From positions 62,001 through 126,000 of the forward strand of contig NZ_VFYU01000016.1 in NCBI RefSeq assembly GCF_021012795.1: a stretch of 64,000 nt of DNA. Reading direction: 5' to 3'. The stretch comes from Psychrobacter sp. I-STPA10. GTDB taxonomy: Bacteria > Pseudomonadota > Gammaproteobacteria > Pseudomonadales > Moraxellaceae. The first letter of the stretch is position 1; every line of letters begins with the position of its first letter. A model generated the notes under the pieces. That model worked only from the letters and a program-made list of their open reading frames with translations, did not search any database and was not told the origin of the DNA. A program made the translations under genes and the position numbers. This document shows, one piece after another, positions 38,676 through 47,941 of this stretch.

Positions 38676-39761
38676 ATGACCGCCCAAAGTCAAACCAACA
38701 CTCGTGTGCGCGCCTTTTTCCAAAAATATTTTATTGATGCTTTTACTGGTATGGCACTGGGTTTATTTGTGACCCTTATTGCAGGGCTTATTATCTCACA
38801 AATAGGACAATGGCTAGGACTGCCCTATCTAAAAGACATTGGCAAACTTGCCAGCATTTTGATGGGTGCAGGTATCGGTGTTGGTATAGCCTATTACCTA
38901 AAAGCACCGACACTGGTGATGCTAAGCTGCTTGGTAGCAGGTATGCTTGGGGCACATTCTGAAGCATTAATGGCAGGCACGTTATTTACTCCTCAACAAG
39001 GTGCACCCGCAACCTTTTTAGCCATTCCTGGCAACCCTATCGGGGCATACCTAACCACCGTTTTTGCCTATCGGGTCGCCAGTCTAATCGCAGGCAAAAC
39101 CAAGTTGGATATTTTACTGCTACCATTAGCCGTATGTGTGGTGTCTTTATTGGTATGCGCCCTACTCAACCCACCTGTGATAGCCGCCGTCAATATGGTT
39201 GGTACAGGTATACAAGCCGCTACGGAGTTACAACCTTTATTAATGGGAATTATCATTGCGGTGGTGGTGGGATTATTATTAACTTTACCAACATCGAGTG
39301 CAGCCATTTGTATTGCCATTGGGCTCAGTGGACTTGCAGGTGGTGCGGCGGTGGTTGGCTGTGCGGCGCAAATGGTCGGTTTTGCCGTTGCCAGTTATAA
39401 GGACAATGGTGTCAGTGGGCTTATCTCACAAGGGCTAGGTACCAGTATGCTGCAAATACCCAATGTATTTAGAAAACCGATTATCTTATTACCTGCGGTG
39501 ATTGCCAGTGCTATTACTGGTCCAATTGCAACGGTTGGTTTTGGTCTGGCATGTACAGCTACAGGTGCTGGTATGGGTACGGCAGGATTGGTTGGCGTAT
39601 TTGGTGTACTTGAGGCATCACAAGATTTGATGAGCAGCAGTCAACTATGGCTAGCCATTATTTTGTTGATGTTTGTGTTACCTGCGCTGATTGCATGGAG
39701 CGTGGCAACATTAATGCGCCGTTTTGGCTGGCTGGTTGATGGCGATATGAAACTGCCTTAG
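38676..39761 (+). CDS. PTS-EIIC-like membrane protein (orphan)
   Basis: A 361-residue protein with about nine hydrophobic helices and glycine-rich segments, matching the EIIC_2 group (FIDAFTGMALGLFVTLIAG at the N-terminus, FLAIPGNPIGAYL, GPIATVGFGLACT). EIIC subunits translocate sugars in PTS systems, but no EIIA, EIIB, HPr or EI gene is in the window, and related bacteria often lack a full sugar PTS. It may therefore transport without phosphorylation. It is followed by a bidirectional terminator. Confidence 0.75.
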   Translation: MTAQSQTNTRVRAFFQKYFIDAFTGMALGLFVTLIAGLIISQIGQWLGLPYLKDIGKLASILMGAGIGVGIAYYLKAPTLVMLSCLVAGMLGAHSEALMAGTLFTPQQGAPATFLAIPGNPIGAYLTTVFAYRVASLIAGKTKLDILLLPLAVCVVSLLVCALLNPPVIAAVNMVGTGIQAATELQPLLMGIIIAVVVGLLLTLPTSSAAICIAIGLSGLAGGAAVVGCAAQMVGFAVASYKDNGVSGLISQGLGTSMLQIPNVFRKPIILLPAVIASAITGPIATVGFGLACTATGAGMGTAGLVGVFGVLEASQDLMSSSQLWLAIILLMFVLPALIAWSVATLMRRFGWLVDGDMKLP

Positions 39762-39801
39762 TTTTTATTGCTGTTGCTATAAGACTGATTACTTTTGCTT
39801 G

Positions 39802-39840
39802 TATTAAAAAAGACGGATAACTATCCGCCTTTTTTAATAC
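39802..39840. terminator. Bidirectional intrinsic terminator
   Basis: TATTAAAAAAG, CGGATA with its complement TATCCG, and a T-run make a long stem between the EIIC-like gene (plus) and the double-SUKH gene (minus). Confidence 0.88.
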
Positions 39841-39864
39841 CTCTTTATAAGCCAGTCCTAGCAT

Positions 39865-40863
39865 CTAGCTATATTTAATCACTTCTTTGATAAACTCTAA
39901 AAAGGTTTTACCTGTTTTGGCTAAAATTTGGTCATAGCTATTATAATGATGCACCATATCTGCATCTTTACGATTGGTCACTAAAAAGAAATGATTATCT
40001 CGTTTATAAGTCATAAATATAAAACATCTATCGTCTTGGCTATAATTATCTGGGTCTCTCCATGTGTTTTCTAAAACACTGTCAATATAATATACTTTTT
40101 CTATTAAACTCATTTTATTATAAAAAATAAAATCATCACTTAGTAACCCACCAGATGACCGCCCCATATAGTGCATAAAGTCTTTAAGCTGTCCAGTAAT
40201 CTGAATTTCATAAACATGTTCAAATGCTGATATTTCACTTAAGCTAAAGCCTTTGATTTGGGTGATATCATAGTGGCGGTTAGGATGAATTTTGATTAAT
40301 TCATTAATATAAGCCTGTTGTTTGTTTAGATAATCGTCTACATATTCTGCACCAATATGGGTTGATTGTGGTAATAACTCTCCAGTATAACGGTGTTGCA
40401 AAATCCATGAGCCATTATGGGCATAATGTATCACCACACCTTTTAAAAATTCAGTAAAATTTTGACCTGTATCTGATATATCTTCTGAACCTTCTATATA
40501 ACGATAGACTCTATCAGGATTATCAGAAGTTGTTTTTAAAAAATATAGATGAGTCTCTGAAAGATGTGCAAAGAAAAAAGAGTTTTTATAGGAAAAATCA
40601 TAACCACTAGAATATAAAAGCTGATCATTACAGGATTTATAAATAATCATATGTGCTGTTGGCTGAAAGTTATATAGCATTATACTATCTTCTGCTAATA
40701 GACCACCCGAAGAGCGTCCCATACAGCGCATAAACTGTTTAAACTCTCCTTGAATACAAATGCTATAAAGTGCTTCTATTTGTTTAATTTCATCTTCACT
40801 ATAGCCTTTTACCAGCTCAGGTCGATACCATTTGCCTTGGGCGACTTCTTCTATATAACTCAT
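39865..40863 (-). CDS. Double SUKH-type domain protein
   Basis: A 332-residue protein made of two homologous halves. Each half begins with an EIxxxE helix and ends its core with the matching motif FKQFMRCMGRSSGGLL (about residue 42) and LKDFMHYMGRSSGGLL (about residue 226), followed by FxFFAHL-type or FIFMTY-type strands. The pattern fits SMI1/KNR4 (SUKH) immunity domains. It has no signal peptide. It is the most downstream gene of a minus-strand array of four related immunity-like genes, suggesting a store of immunity proteins; no toxin is in view. Confidence 0.72.
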   Translation of the reverse strand: MSYIEEVAQGKWYRPELVKGYSEDEIKQIEALYSICIQGEFKQFMRCMGRSSGGLLAEDSIMLYNFQPTAHMIIYKSCNDQLLYSSGYDFSYKNSFFFAHLSETHLYFLKTTSDNPDRVYRYIEGSEDISDTGQNFTEFLKGVVIHYAHNGSWILQHRYTGELLPQSTHIGAEYVDDYLNKQQAYINELIKIHPNRHYDITQIKGFSLSEISAFEHVYEIQITGQLKDFMHYMGRSSGGLLSDDFIFYNKMSLIEKVYYIDSVLENTWRDPDNYSQDDRCFIFMTYKRDNHFFLVTNRKDADMVHHYNSYDQILAKTGKTFLEFIKEVIKYS

Positions 40864-40901
40864 TGTTTTATTTATTCTCTATTTGATTAATAGATTTTTA
40901 A

Positions 40902-41549
40902 TCACTTATAAAGCTTACGAAGAAACTCATCCGATAGAATATATTCCCTAATTATATTAGTATTTGAACTATGTCCATATATCCTGTTATCTTTAAAATA
41001 GCTTCCAGCAGTGCTATCAGGAAAGCCCACTAATAAATAATCATGATAGTCAATAAAAAATTTATTTAATTCTTCATCAGTGAGATGATGAATGATTTCA
41101 GTAGTAAAGTTTTTATAATAGGTGTAATACAGTTGACACCATAAAAACGAATCAATATCTTTATACGAGTAATATTTAAATATATAGTTTCCTTCTATAT
41201 CAATAGATGGTCTATAAATATGACCTGTGGTATATTCAATAAAATAAAAATCAGCAAAAGTATGGTTAGATATTAGTGCATAGTCATTGCTTGGCATTTC
41301 TTCTGCTGGCTCCTCTATATATATTTCACTTATCTCTTTAAAGGTACAATCAAAATCACCTGTTTGAAGAAAATAAGAGTAATTGCCACCAAATCTTGCT
41401 AAAAAGTCGATATAATCTTTTCGACAGGGTATGTTCCTCTCTTTAAAAAAATTAACAATGATATTGCGATTTACTGGTACAACGTCATCAGCATATTCCA
41501 ATATAAGCTCATTCATCTTTTTGAGTAATAATGATTTATTTGGGTGCAT
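40902..41549 (-). CDS. SUKH-like immunity paralogue 1
   Basis: A 215-residue soluble protein with KDYIDFLARFGGNYS, similar to the SUKH consensus, and an acidic DYALISNHTFADFYFIEY. It is nearly identical over most of its length, at DNA level too, to the paralogue at 42293, but less so to the intermediate one at 41605. That pattern suggests gene conversion or a recent second duplication. There is no signal peptide. Function as an immunity protein is inferred from fold and from the double SUKH gene next door (38 bp). Confidence 0.7.
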   Translation of the reverse strand: MHPNKSLLLKKMNELILEYADDVVPVNRNIIVNFFKERNIPCRKDYIDFLARFGGNYSYFLQTGDFDCTFKEISEIYIEEPAEEMPSNDYALISNHTFADFYFIEYTTGHIYRPSIDIEGNYIFKYYSYKDIDSFLWCQLYYTYYKNFTTEIIHHLTDEELNKFFIDYHDYLLVGFPDSTAGSYFKDNRIYGHSSNTNIIREYILSDEFLRKLYK

Positions 41550-41604
41550 GATTCATCTTTTATAGTTAAGTGTTATCTCATAGATAGGAAGCTGTTTAAA
41601 ACAG

Positions 41605-42240
41605 TTACTCATAAAGCCGTTTTACAAAGTCATCAGTAAGGATATGTATATAAAGTTTATGACTATTTTCATAATAGATATATACCTTACCTTCATCAAT
41701 AAAGTATTTTGTACCATAAAATATTAGCTCTATTCTATTCGAGGTCAAATACTTATCTAAATTTACTATATTTTCATGTAGGGAAAAGTTGGCAATAAAA
41801 TTATCGGAATAAGTACCATATAAAAACCACCAAAGAAAAATATCAATATTTTCAAAGTCTGCTTTACCTATAATAGGTTTGTATTCTGTAGGATATTTAT
41901 TAAATATTTTTCCAGTATCGTTTTCTATAATGAATGCATCTGCCATTAATTGGTTACCTATAATACAATAACCATCTGGTGGCACAGGGTCATATACTGC
42001 ATTTTCAAGATAAATCTCCTTTATCTCTTGAAATGTACAGTCAAACTCAAATCGTTGAAACATTTTAGAGTAATTACCACCAAATTTTGCTAGAAAGTCA
42101 ATATAGTCCTCTCGATAAGAGATGTTAATTTCTTCAAAAAAATCTGTAACCTGTTTACGTTCAACAGGGACAATATCATCAGCATATTCAAGCATAAGCT
42201 GATTCATCTTTTTGATTAATGATAATTTATTTGGATTCAT
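41605..42240 (-). CDS. SUKH-like immunity paralogue 2 (diverged)
   Basis: A 211-residue homologue of its two neighbours, with EDYIDFLAKFGGNYS and EYADDIVPVERKQV shared, but with a changed central and C-terminal part (IGKADFENIDIFLWWFLYGTY). Start at 42240 is chosen because MNPNK aligns with the starts of the paralogues; an upstream TTG would add 12 unrelated residues. It sits 55 bp from each flanking paralogue, in one probable operon. Confidence 0.7.
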   Translation of the reverse strand: MNPNKLSLIKKMNQLMLEYADDIVPVERKQVTDFFEEINISYREDYIDFLAKFGGNYSKMFQRFEFDCTFQEIKEIYLENAVYDPVPPDGYCIIGNQLMADAFIIENDTGKIFNKYPTEYKPIIGKADFENIDIFLWWFLYGTYSDNFIANFSLHENIVNLDKYLTSNRIELIFYGTKYFIDEGKVYIYYENSHKLYIHILTDDFVKRLYE

Positions 42241-42292
42241 AACCTTTACTATCTGATAAAAAACAAAACTTAGCAAACAGCCTTAAAAGTCT

Positions 42293-42946
42293 TTATTTAT
42301 AAAGCTTACGGACAAAATCATCAGATAAGATATGCTCTTCAATGATATTGGTATTAGATGAGTGGGCATATATTTTGTTATCTTTAAAATAGTTTCCAGC
42401 AGTACAATCAGGAAAGCCCACTAATAAATAATCATGATAGTCAATAAAAAATTTATTTAATTCTGCATCAGTGAGATGATGAATGATTTCAGTAGTAAAG
42501 TTTTTATAATAGGTGTAATACAGTTGACACCATAAAAACGAATCAATATCTTTATATGAATAATATTCATATGTCCAATTTCCTTCGTTATCAGAATAGG
42601 GTTGGCAAATATGACCTGTACTATATTCAATAAAATAAAAATCAGCAAAAGTATGGTTGGATATTAGTGCATAGTCATTGCTTGGCATTTCTTCTGGTGG
42701 CTCTTCAAGATATATTTCACTTATCTCTTGAAAAGTACAGTCATAACCACTACCTTGTGGTCTAAAAAAATAAGAGTAATTACCACCAAATCTTGCTAAA
42801 AAGTCGATATAATCTTTTCGACAGGGTATATTCCTCTCTTTAAAAAAATCAACAATGATATTGCGATTTACTGGTACAACGTCATCAGCATATGCCAATA
42901 TAAGCTCATTCATTTGTTTTATAAGCTGTATGTTATCTCTATTCAT
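42293..42946 (-). CDS. SUKH-like immunity paralogue 3
   Basis: A 217-residue protein, nearly identical to paralogue 1 in its core (FFKERNIPCRKDYIDFLARF and ISNHTFADFYFIEY), differing mainly in the QGSGYDC segment and the C-terminus. GGAGAAC sits just upstream of the ATG. It is the first gene of the array; a promoter should lie in 42947-43100. Immunity role is inferred. Confidence 0.7.
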   Translation of the reverse strand: MNRDNIQLIKQMNELILAYADDVVPVNRNIIVDFFKERNIPCRKDYIDFLARFGGNYSYFFRPQGSGYDCTFQEISEIYLEEPPEEMPSNDYALISNHTFADFYFIEYSTGHICQPYSDNEGNWTYEYYSYKDIDSFLWCQLYYTYYKNFTTEIIHHLTDAELNKFFIDYHDYLLVGFPDCTAGNYFKDNKIYAHSSNTNIIEEHILSDDFVRKLYK

Positions 42947-43282
42947 TATTATTGTTCTCCTGTAGCTATGTTGTGATGTATACCTTTATTTAGTTCACAG
43001 GTAGGACAAGGCAACATTTCATCATATAACATAATATTAAAAATATCTTAATCATTATGTGATAACCATAGCTTTCTAACTTCATTTTATAATTATTTTA
43101 AAATAAAAGTGGGATATTGTTAAAATAATCTAACTAAAAGCAGCCATGCAACTCAACTTTCTATCCTAAATCTCACAAACCCCTTATAAACCAAAAACCT
43201 ACAGACATAAAAAAACCTCAAGTAAGGGGATACTTGAGGCGAAACTTGTTTAAACAATAAGTTTAATATCTAGTTTTAAAAA
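42947..43282. other. Intergenic region before tRNA genes
   Basis: 336 bp without a recognised gene. It holds the upstream sequence of the SUKH-like array and, at 43208-43240, the terminator of the tRNA transcript. I see nothing else. Confidence 0.5.
43208..43240 (-). terminator. Terminator of the tRNA-Val/tRNA-Asp transcript
   Basis: On the minus strand CCTCAAGTA and TACTTGAGG form a 9-bp stem over a 6-base loop, followed by seven T. It is 43 bp after tRNA-Asp. Confidence 0.88.
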
Positions 43283-43359
43283 TGGCGCAGCGGACGGGAC
43301 TCGAACCCGCGACCCCCGGCGTGACAGGCCGGTATTCTAACCAACTGAACTACCGCTGC
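43283..43359 (-). tRNA. tRNA-Asp (anticodon GTC)
   Basis: 77 nt with CCA encoded. The acceptor stem GCAGCGG pairs with CCGCTGC, the T-arm contains GGTTCGAGTCC, and the anticodon loop CTGTCAC gives GTC (plus-strand positions 43323-43325). It is the second of two tRNAs in one minus-strand transcript. Confidence 0.97.
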
Positions 43360-43403
43360 TTAGGTCGCTATCTAGCTTATTTATCCACTCGCTATATAAT
43401 AAG

Positions 43404-43479
43404 TGGTGGGTGATGACGGATTCGAACCGCCGACATTCTGCGTGTAAGGCAGACGCTCTACCAACTGAGCTAATCACCC
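43404..43479 (-). tRNA. tRNA-Val (anticodon TAC)
   Basis: 76 nt with CCA encoded. The acceptor stem GGGTGAT pairs with ATCACCC; D-arm TAGCTCAG and T-arm GGTTCGAATCC are standard. The anticodon loop CTTACAC gives TAC (plus-strand positions 43444-43446). It precedes tRNA-Asp by 44 bp. Confidence 0.97.
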
Positions 43480-43562
43480 TGAGCGAGGATAAAGCAAAGT
43501 ACTGCTTTGCCCGAGCGCAAGAGAATTTACATTTTCGTAAATTCTAAAAAAAGCGTTAAAAA

Positions 43563-43590
43563 ATTATACTATCAAATTTCTTTAACTTAA
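43563..43590 (-). promoter_or_regulatory. Candidate promoter of the tRNA operon
   Basis: On the minus strand TTAAGT (43585-43590) and a perfect TATAAT (43563-43568) are 16 bp apart, giving a leader of about 75 nt before tRNA-Val. The -35 is weak. Confidence 0.35.
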
Positions 43591-43723
43591 AACCTTACTC
43601 AATTAAATGGTTAAGGTCTCTCGCTGTGGGTGTGTATTATATAGATTTAAGCGTGGGTGTCAAATGTTTTTTTCAAAAAATTTATGTTTTTTTGCTTTTA
43701 TCCGTCTCCTTAATTTAGTGTAT

Positions 43724-43759
43724 AAAAAATCTCACTGCTTAAGCTAAGCAGTGAGATTA
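43724..43759 (-). terminator. Intrinsic terminator after clpB
   Basis: On the minus strand a 13-bp stem (ATCTCACTGCTTA-type arms) with a short loop, then six T, 40 bp after the clpB stop. Confidence 0.85.
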
Positions 43760-43799
43760 TACGATTAAACAACTATGTTAAAAACAATGGGCTAAATTA

Positions 43800-46388
43800 T
43801 TACGCCTTACTAAAACTTAACTCATCATTGTCATTAACATCGACTTTGATGGTATCTCCAGCGACAAAATCACCAGCTAGTAACTGTAATGACAATGGGT
43901 TTTCAATCTGCTGCTGAATAGCACGTTTCAGTGGACGTGCACCATACACAGGGTCATACCCCACAGCAACCAGTTTATTCATCGCATCTGGTGATAAGCT
44001 AATATCCATATCCCGCTCTTGTAAGCGTTTGCGTAAACGCTGCAACTGGATATCGGCAATACCTGCCATTTGTGCCATACCCAGTGGGTGGAAGACAACA
44101 ATTTCATCAATACGGTTAACAAACTCAGGGCGGAAATGTTGACCAACTGATTCCATCACTGCCGCTTTGATTTCTTCGTATTCATCACCTGCCATTTCTT
44201 GAATTTTATGTGAGCCTAAGTTACTGGTCATGATAATAACAGTATTTTTAAAGTCCACTACCCGACCATGTGAGTCTGTCAGACGACCGTCATCAAGCAC
44301 TTGCAATAAGATATTAAACACATCAGGGTGTGCTTTTTCTACCTCATCAAACAGCACCACACTATAAGGTTTACGGCGCACAGCTTCGGTCAATACCCCA
44401 CCTTCTTCATAGCCAACATAGCCAGGAGGCGCACCGACCAAACGGCTGACACTGTGTTTTTCCATAAACTCACTCATGTCGATGCGTATCATGGCATCTT
44501 CTGAGTCAAACAAGAAATTTGCCAATGATTTGGTTAGCTCAGTTTTACCCACCCCTGTTGGTCCTAAAAATAGGAATGAGCCTGAAGGACGGTTAGGGTC
44601 TGATAAGCCCGCACGGCTACGACGTACCGCATTGGCAACCGATTCTACCGCTTCATCTTGTCCAATGACACGCTCATGCAATTTTTCTTCCATTGCCAGC
44701 ATTTTATCACGCTCACCTTGCATCATTTTAGCGACAGGAATACCCGTTGCAGCACTGACCACTTCAGCAATTTCATTATCAGTCACTTTATTACGCAACA
44801 GCTTAATGCCTGATGCTTCACCTGACTGCTCTTTTTGCTCAGCCAAATCAGACTCAGTAATGCGTTTTTCTAGCTGTGGTATGGTCTCATATTGCAGTTT
44901 TGACATGGTTTCATAGTCACCCTCACGGCTGGCTTTATCATAAGCAATACGGGCTTTATCTAGCTCATCTTTGAGCTGTTGACTGCCTTTGACCAAGGCT
45001 TTTTCTGCCTGCCAGATTTCATTTAAATCCGCATACTCTTTTTCTAACTCTTCAATTTGCTCATCAAGCACGCGTCTTTCGGCAACGGCACCTGCATCAT
45101 CTTCATTTTTGAGCACTTCACGCTGCATTTTTAGTTGAATCAAACGACTATCTAATTTACCCAAAGCTTCAGGCTTGCTGTCCATCTCCATACGCAGACG
45201 ACTGGCTGCCTCATCAACCAAATCAATGGCTTTATCGGGCAATTTACGGTCAGTGATATAACGATGACTCATACGTGCTGCTGCAATGATGGCACTGTCT
45301 TGAATATCGACCCCATGATGCAGCTCATAACGCTCTTTTAAGCCACGCAATATAGCAATGGTATCCTCTACTGTTGGCTCATCAACCAATACCTTTTGGA
45401 AACGACGCTCTAACGCCGCATCTTTTTCGATATATTGGCGATACTCATCTAATGTAGTTGCTCCAACACAATGTAGCTCACCTCGAGCCAGCGCAGGTTT
45501 CAGCATGTTACCTGCGTCCATTGCGCCGTCAGATTTGCCCGCACCTACCATGGTATGCAGCTCATCAATAAATAAGATAACATTACCTTCTTGTTTGGCA
45601 AGGTCATTGAGCACCCCTTTGAGACGCTCTTCAAACTCACCACGGAACTTCGCACCTGCAATTAATGCACCCAAATCAAGTGACAACACTTCTTTGGTAC
45701 GCAAGCCCTCAGGTACATCACCATTGACGATTTTTTGTGCCAAACCTTCAACAATGGCGGTTTTACCCACACCCGGCTCACCGATAAGCACTGGGTTATT
45801 TTTGGTGCGTCGTGACAGGACTTGAATGGTACGACGTATTTCTTCATCACGCCCAATCACAGGGTCAAGTTTGCCTTGCTCAGCACGCTCGGTTAAGTTT
45901 ATGGTATATTTATTAAGCGCATCACGTTGGTCTTCAGCATTTTGGCTATTCACGGTTTGGTCTCCACGCAATTGCTCAATCACCGCTTTTAGTTTGTCTG
46001 CCGTCACACCCGCTTGAGCAAATATCTTTTTGGTATCGCCCTGCTCTGCCAATGCCAATAATACCCATTCAGTGGCGATAAAATCATCACCTGCTTTTTG
46101 GGCTTGACGGTCAGCAAGGTTGAGTATTTTAACTGCGCTTGGATTTAAGCTCACCTCACCTGTTGGACTGCTAATGGTGGCTTGATTATCCAGTGCCTTT
46201 GCCACGCCATTTTTAAGTGCTGGCACACTACCGCCTGCTTGCTGACAGATGGCAATATTGGCTTCATCTTCTAGCAATGCTGCCATGATATGCACAGGGT
46301 CTATGCCTGTATTATCACGACCTATCGCCAAACTTTGTGCTTGTTGTACTGCTGCTTGTAGTTTTTGGGTAAATTTATCAAATCTCAT
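43800..46388 (-). CDS. clpB: ATP-dependent chaperone ClpB
   Basis: An 862-residue Hsp100 disaggregase. Clp-N repeat domain (1-145), first AAA with Walker [10 protein letters not shown] (near 205) and Walker B LFIDELH, a coiled-coil middle domain (about 410-530), second AAA with GPTGVGKTE (near 607), YVGYEEGG pore loop, and C-terminal domain. It works with DnaK/J on aggregates in the cytoplasm. No ClpP-binding loop is apparent, as for ClpB. A sigma-32-like promoter (46447-46476) lies upstream and a terminator downstream, so it is a single-gene unit. Confidence 0.97.
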   Translation of the reverse strand: MRFDKFTQKLQAAVQQAQSLAIGRDNTGIDPVHIMAALLEDEANIAICQQAGGSVPALKNGVAKALDNQATISSPTGEVSLNPSAVKILNLADRQAQKAGDDFIATEWVLLALAEQGDTKKIFAQAGVTADKLKAVIEQLRGDQTVNSQNAEDQRDALNKYTINLTERAEQGKLDPVIGRDEEIRRTIQVLSRRTKNNPVLIGEPGVGKTAIVEGLAQKIVNGDVPEGLRTKEVLSLDLGALIAGAKFRGEFEERLKGVLNDLAKQEGNVILFIDELHTMVGAGKSDGAMDAGNMLKPALARGELHCVGATTLDEYRQYIEKDAALERRFQKVLVDEPTVEDTIAILRGLKERYELHHGVDIQDSAIIAAARMSHRYITDRKLPDKAIDLVDEAASRLRMEMDSKPEALGKLDSRLIQLKMQREVLKNEDDAGAVAERRVLDEQIEELEKEYADLNEIWQAEKALVKGSQQLKDELDKARIAYDKASREGDYETMSKLQYETIPQLEKRITESDLAEQKEQSGEASGIKLLRNKVTDNEIAEVVSAATGIPVAKMMQGERDKMLAMEEKLHERVIGQDEAVESVANAVRRSRAGLSDPNRPSGSFLFLGPTGVGKTELTKSLANFLFDSEDAMIRIDMSEFMEKHSVSRLVGAPPGYVGYEEGGVLTEAVRRKPYSVVLFDEVEKAHPDVFNILLQVLDDGRLTDSHGRVVDFKNTVIIMTSNLGSHKIQEMAGDEYEEIKAAVMESVGQHFRPEFVNRIDEIVVFHPLGMAQMAGIADIQLQRLRKRLQERDMDISLSPDAMNKLVAVGYDPVYGARPLKRAIQQQIENPLSLQLLAGDFVAGDTIKVDVNDNDELSFSKA

Positions 46389-46446
46389 TTTTGTATCCTT
46401 ATAATATTAATATGATTGCCAAGCTTTGTGCTTGTTGCTTATTATC

Positions 46447-46476
46447 TATATGCGGTCATCTACAACTAATTTCAAT
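46447..46476 (-). promoter_or_regulatory. Sigma-32 (heat-shock) type promoter for clpB
   Basis: Minus strand: ATTGAAA (46470-46476), a 14-bp spacer, then CCGCATATA (46447-46455). This resembles the RpoH consensus CTTGAAA-N13/17-CCCCATNT, differing at few positions, and lies about 60 bp before the clpB ATG. Confidence 0.55.
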
Positions 46477-46667
46477 AGATAAATCAAAAATATTTTACAT
46501 TGTCAAATATTAATAATTACTATTGAGTCACATGCAGGGTTTTATCCAACATTATCCAACCCATTGTCCAACTCTTAGCCTGTAAATGTAGTCATATTTG
46601 CTAATTTCAATCCTTATTCACACTTTTCATACCTGTTACCCCGCATTTAATCAACACAAATAATAAA

Positions 46668-46702
46668 CAAAAAAAAGCGTACTACCAAAATGATAGTACG
46701 CC
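46668..46702 (-). terminator. Intrinsic terminator after gst and small membrane gene
   Basis: On the minus strand GCGTACTA and TAGTACGC (8 bp) with a 9-base loop, followed by a run of T. Confidence 0.85.
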
Positions 46703-46845
46703 CTATTATTAAAAGTATGAAAGTAAAAGTATACAACCTCTTAGTTTGCCGCTCTCAAGCTCTTAATTTCCAGCTCTCAAGCCTATCTATGAGCAAATAT
46801 TTATAGATTCCGCTTGATGGTGTATTACTCTCAATAGCCATACCT

Positions 46846-47091
46846 CTATAAAGCAACACCCTGACAAATAGATACCTGCCCATGAGCAACCATCTGTCCA
46901 CCAAGCTGTATACAAGCATTGGCTTGGCGGGCCTGATACGCTTTCCAGCCAGCAAAAAAACTTATGCCACACAGCAAAAGTACCAATAACTTAGTCTTCC
47001 AACCCCTAAGCACTTCTGGTTTTGCCGAGTTAAGATTTGGATTATCTGACGGCTTATTTGCCCCTAAATGATTATCCAGTTTAGAAGTCAA
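46846..47091 (-). CDS. Small membrane protein coupled to gst
   Basis: An 81-residue protein with one transmembrane helix (about residues 33-50, LLVLLLCGISFFAGW) and a small Cys-containing tail (ACIQLGG and ICQGVAL). It starts with TTG, but GGGAGG lies 7 bp upstream and the start overlaps the gst stop by 11 bp, which supports translation. I do not recognise the family. Tail side and function are unknown; the two Cys could form a periplasmic disulfide. Confidence 0.65.
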   Translation of the reverse strand: MTSKLDNHLGANKPSDNPNLNSAKPEVLRGWKTKLLVLLLCGISFFAGWKAYQARQANACIQLGGQMVAHGQVSICQGVAL

Positions 47092-47758
47092 GCTTACCTC
47101 CCTTCTCTACGGCACGCTGATAAGCAGGACGGGCTTGACAGCGTTTTATCCAATTTAAAATATTGGCATATTTGGTTGGGTTAAGACCTTCTCGAGTATT
47201 GATGGCTTCTAGGACAAAACCCATTTGAACGTCAGCAGCACTAAACTCACTGCCTGCAAACCACTGATTGTCACTGAGCTGTTTTTCTACCAAGTCCAAG
47301 CTGGTGTTGATATTTTTACTAATCATCGTTGCTTCGACTTTTTGGCGAATTTTTTTGGTCACCACACGCACCAATGCAGGTGCTTGCTCAGCAATCTTAT
47401 GAAAAACCAAGCGCATCACCAAAGGCGGCATCATTGAGGCTTCGGCATAATGCAGCCAAAAATCATAATCGAGCCACGATTGGCTATCGGCATCGGTTTT
47501 TGGGTGCAGTTGATACTTAGTGTCATATTTTGCCATCAGATAATCAATAATATGCCCTGATTCAATCATTGGCACACCGTCCACTTCAAGAATGGGGGCT
47601 TTACCCATTGGGTGTGCTGTCTCCAAGCTCTCTGGCGCAAGATACGCCTGATTGCGCTCATATTTAGTCAACTGATAGTCAAGCTCAAGCTCCTCTAACA
47701 GCCATAAAATACGAAACGAGCGTGAGTTTTGCAAATGGTGTAAATGTAGTTGTGCCAT
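47081..47758 (-). CDS. Glutathione S-transferase
   Basis: A 225-residue GST. The thioredoxin-like N-terminal domain shows LHHLQNSRSFRILWLLEELE with catalytic Ser candidate in NSRS and the cis-Pro segment KAPILEVDG, followed by VPMIESGHIIDYL; the all-helical C-terminal domain follows, with the N-capping FSAADVQMGF. It is cytoplasmic. Substrate unknown; detoxification or redox function is inferred. It is read with the downstream small membrane gene. Confidence 0.88.
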   Translation of the reverse strand: MAQLHLHHLQNSRSFRILWLLEELELDYQLTKYERNQAYLAPESLETAHPMGKAPILEVDGVPMIESGHIIDYLMAKYDTKYQLHPKTDADSQSWLDYDFWLHYAEASMMPPLVMRLVFHKIAEQAPALVRVVTKKIRQKVEATMISKNINTSLDLVEKQLSDNQWFAGSEFSAADVQMGFVLEAINTREGLNPTKYANILNWIKRCQARPAYQRAVEKGGKLDF

Positions 47759-47941
47759 GATTGATTCCTTGTGTTATCTTCATCAAATATTGTCAAATAT
47801 TGCCAAAACAAATACTACGTCATTTCATAAATGCTTAACTTTATGAATTGCGATACATCATGGTGAGCGACGCACACAGATTAATCAAGACAACTTTCAT
47901 GACAATTTATATGATTATTTTATACAATGGTTGCAAAGTAA

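Larger units (their letters stand above)
46389..46845. other. Intergenic region between clpB and the small membrane gene
   Basis: 457 bp. From left to right it holds AAGGA for clpB, the heat-shock promoter candidate, a terminator of the gst unit (46668-46702), and two copies of GCTCTCAAGC near 46751-46781. No further gene is seen. Confidence 0.5.

Noticed and set aside
44476..45825. Plus-strand open frames inside clpB
   Set aside because: They are shadows of the ClpB coding frame on the other strand with no start signals.
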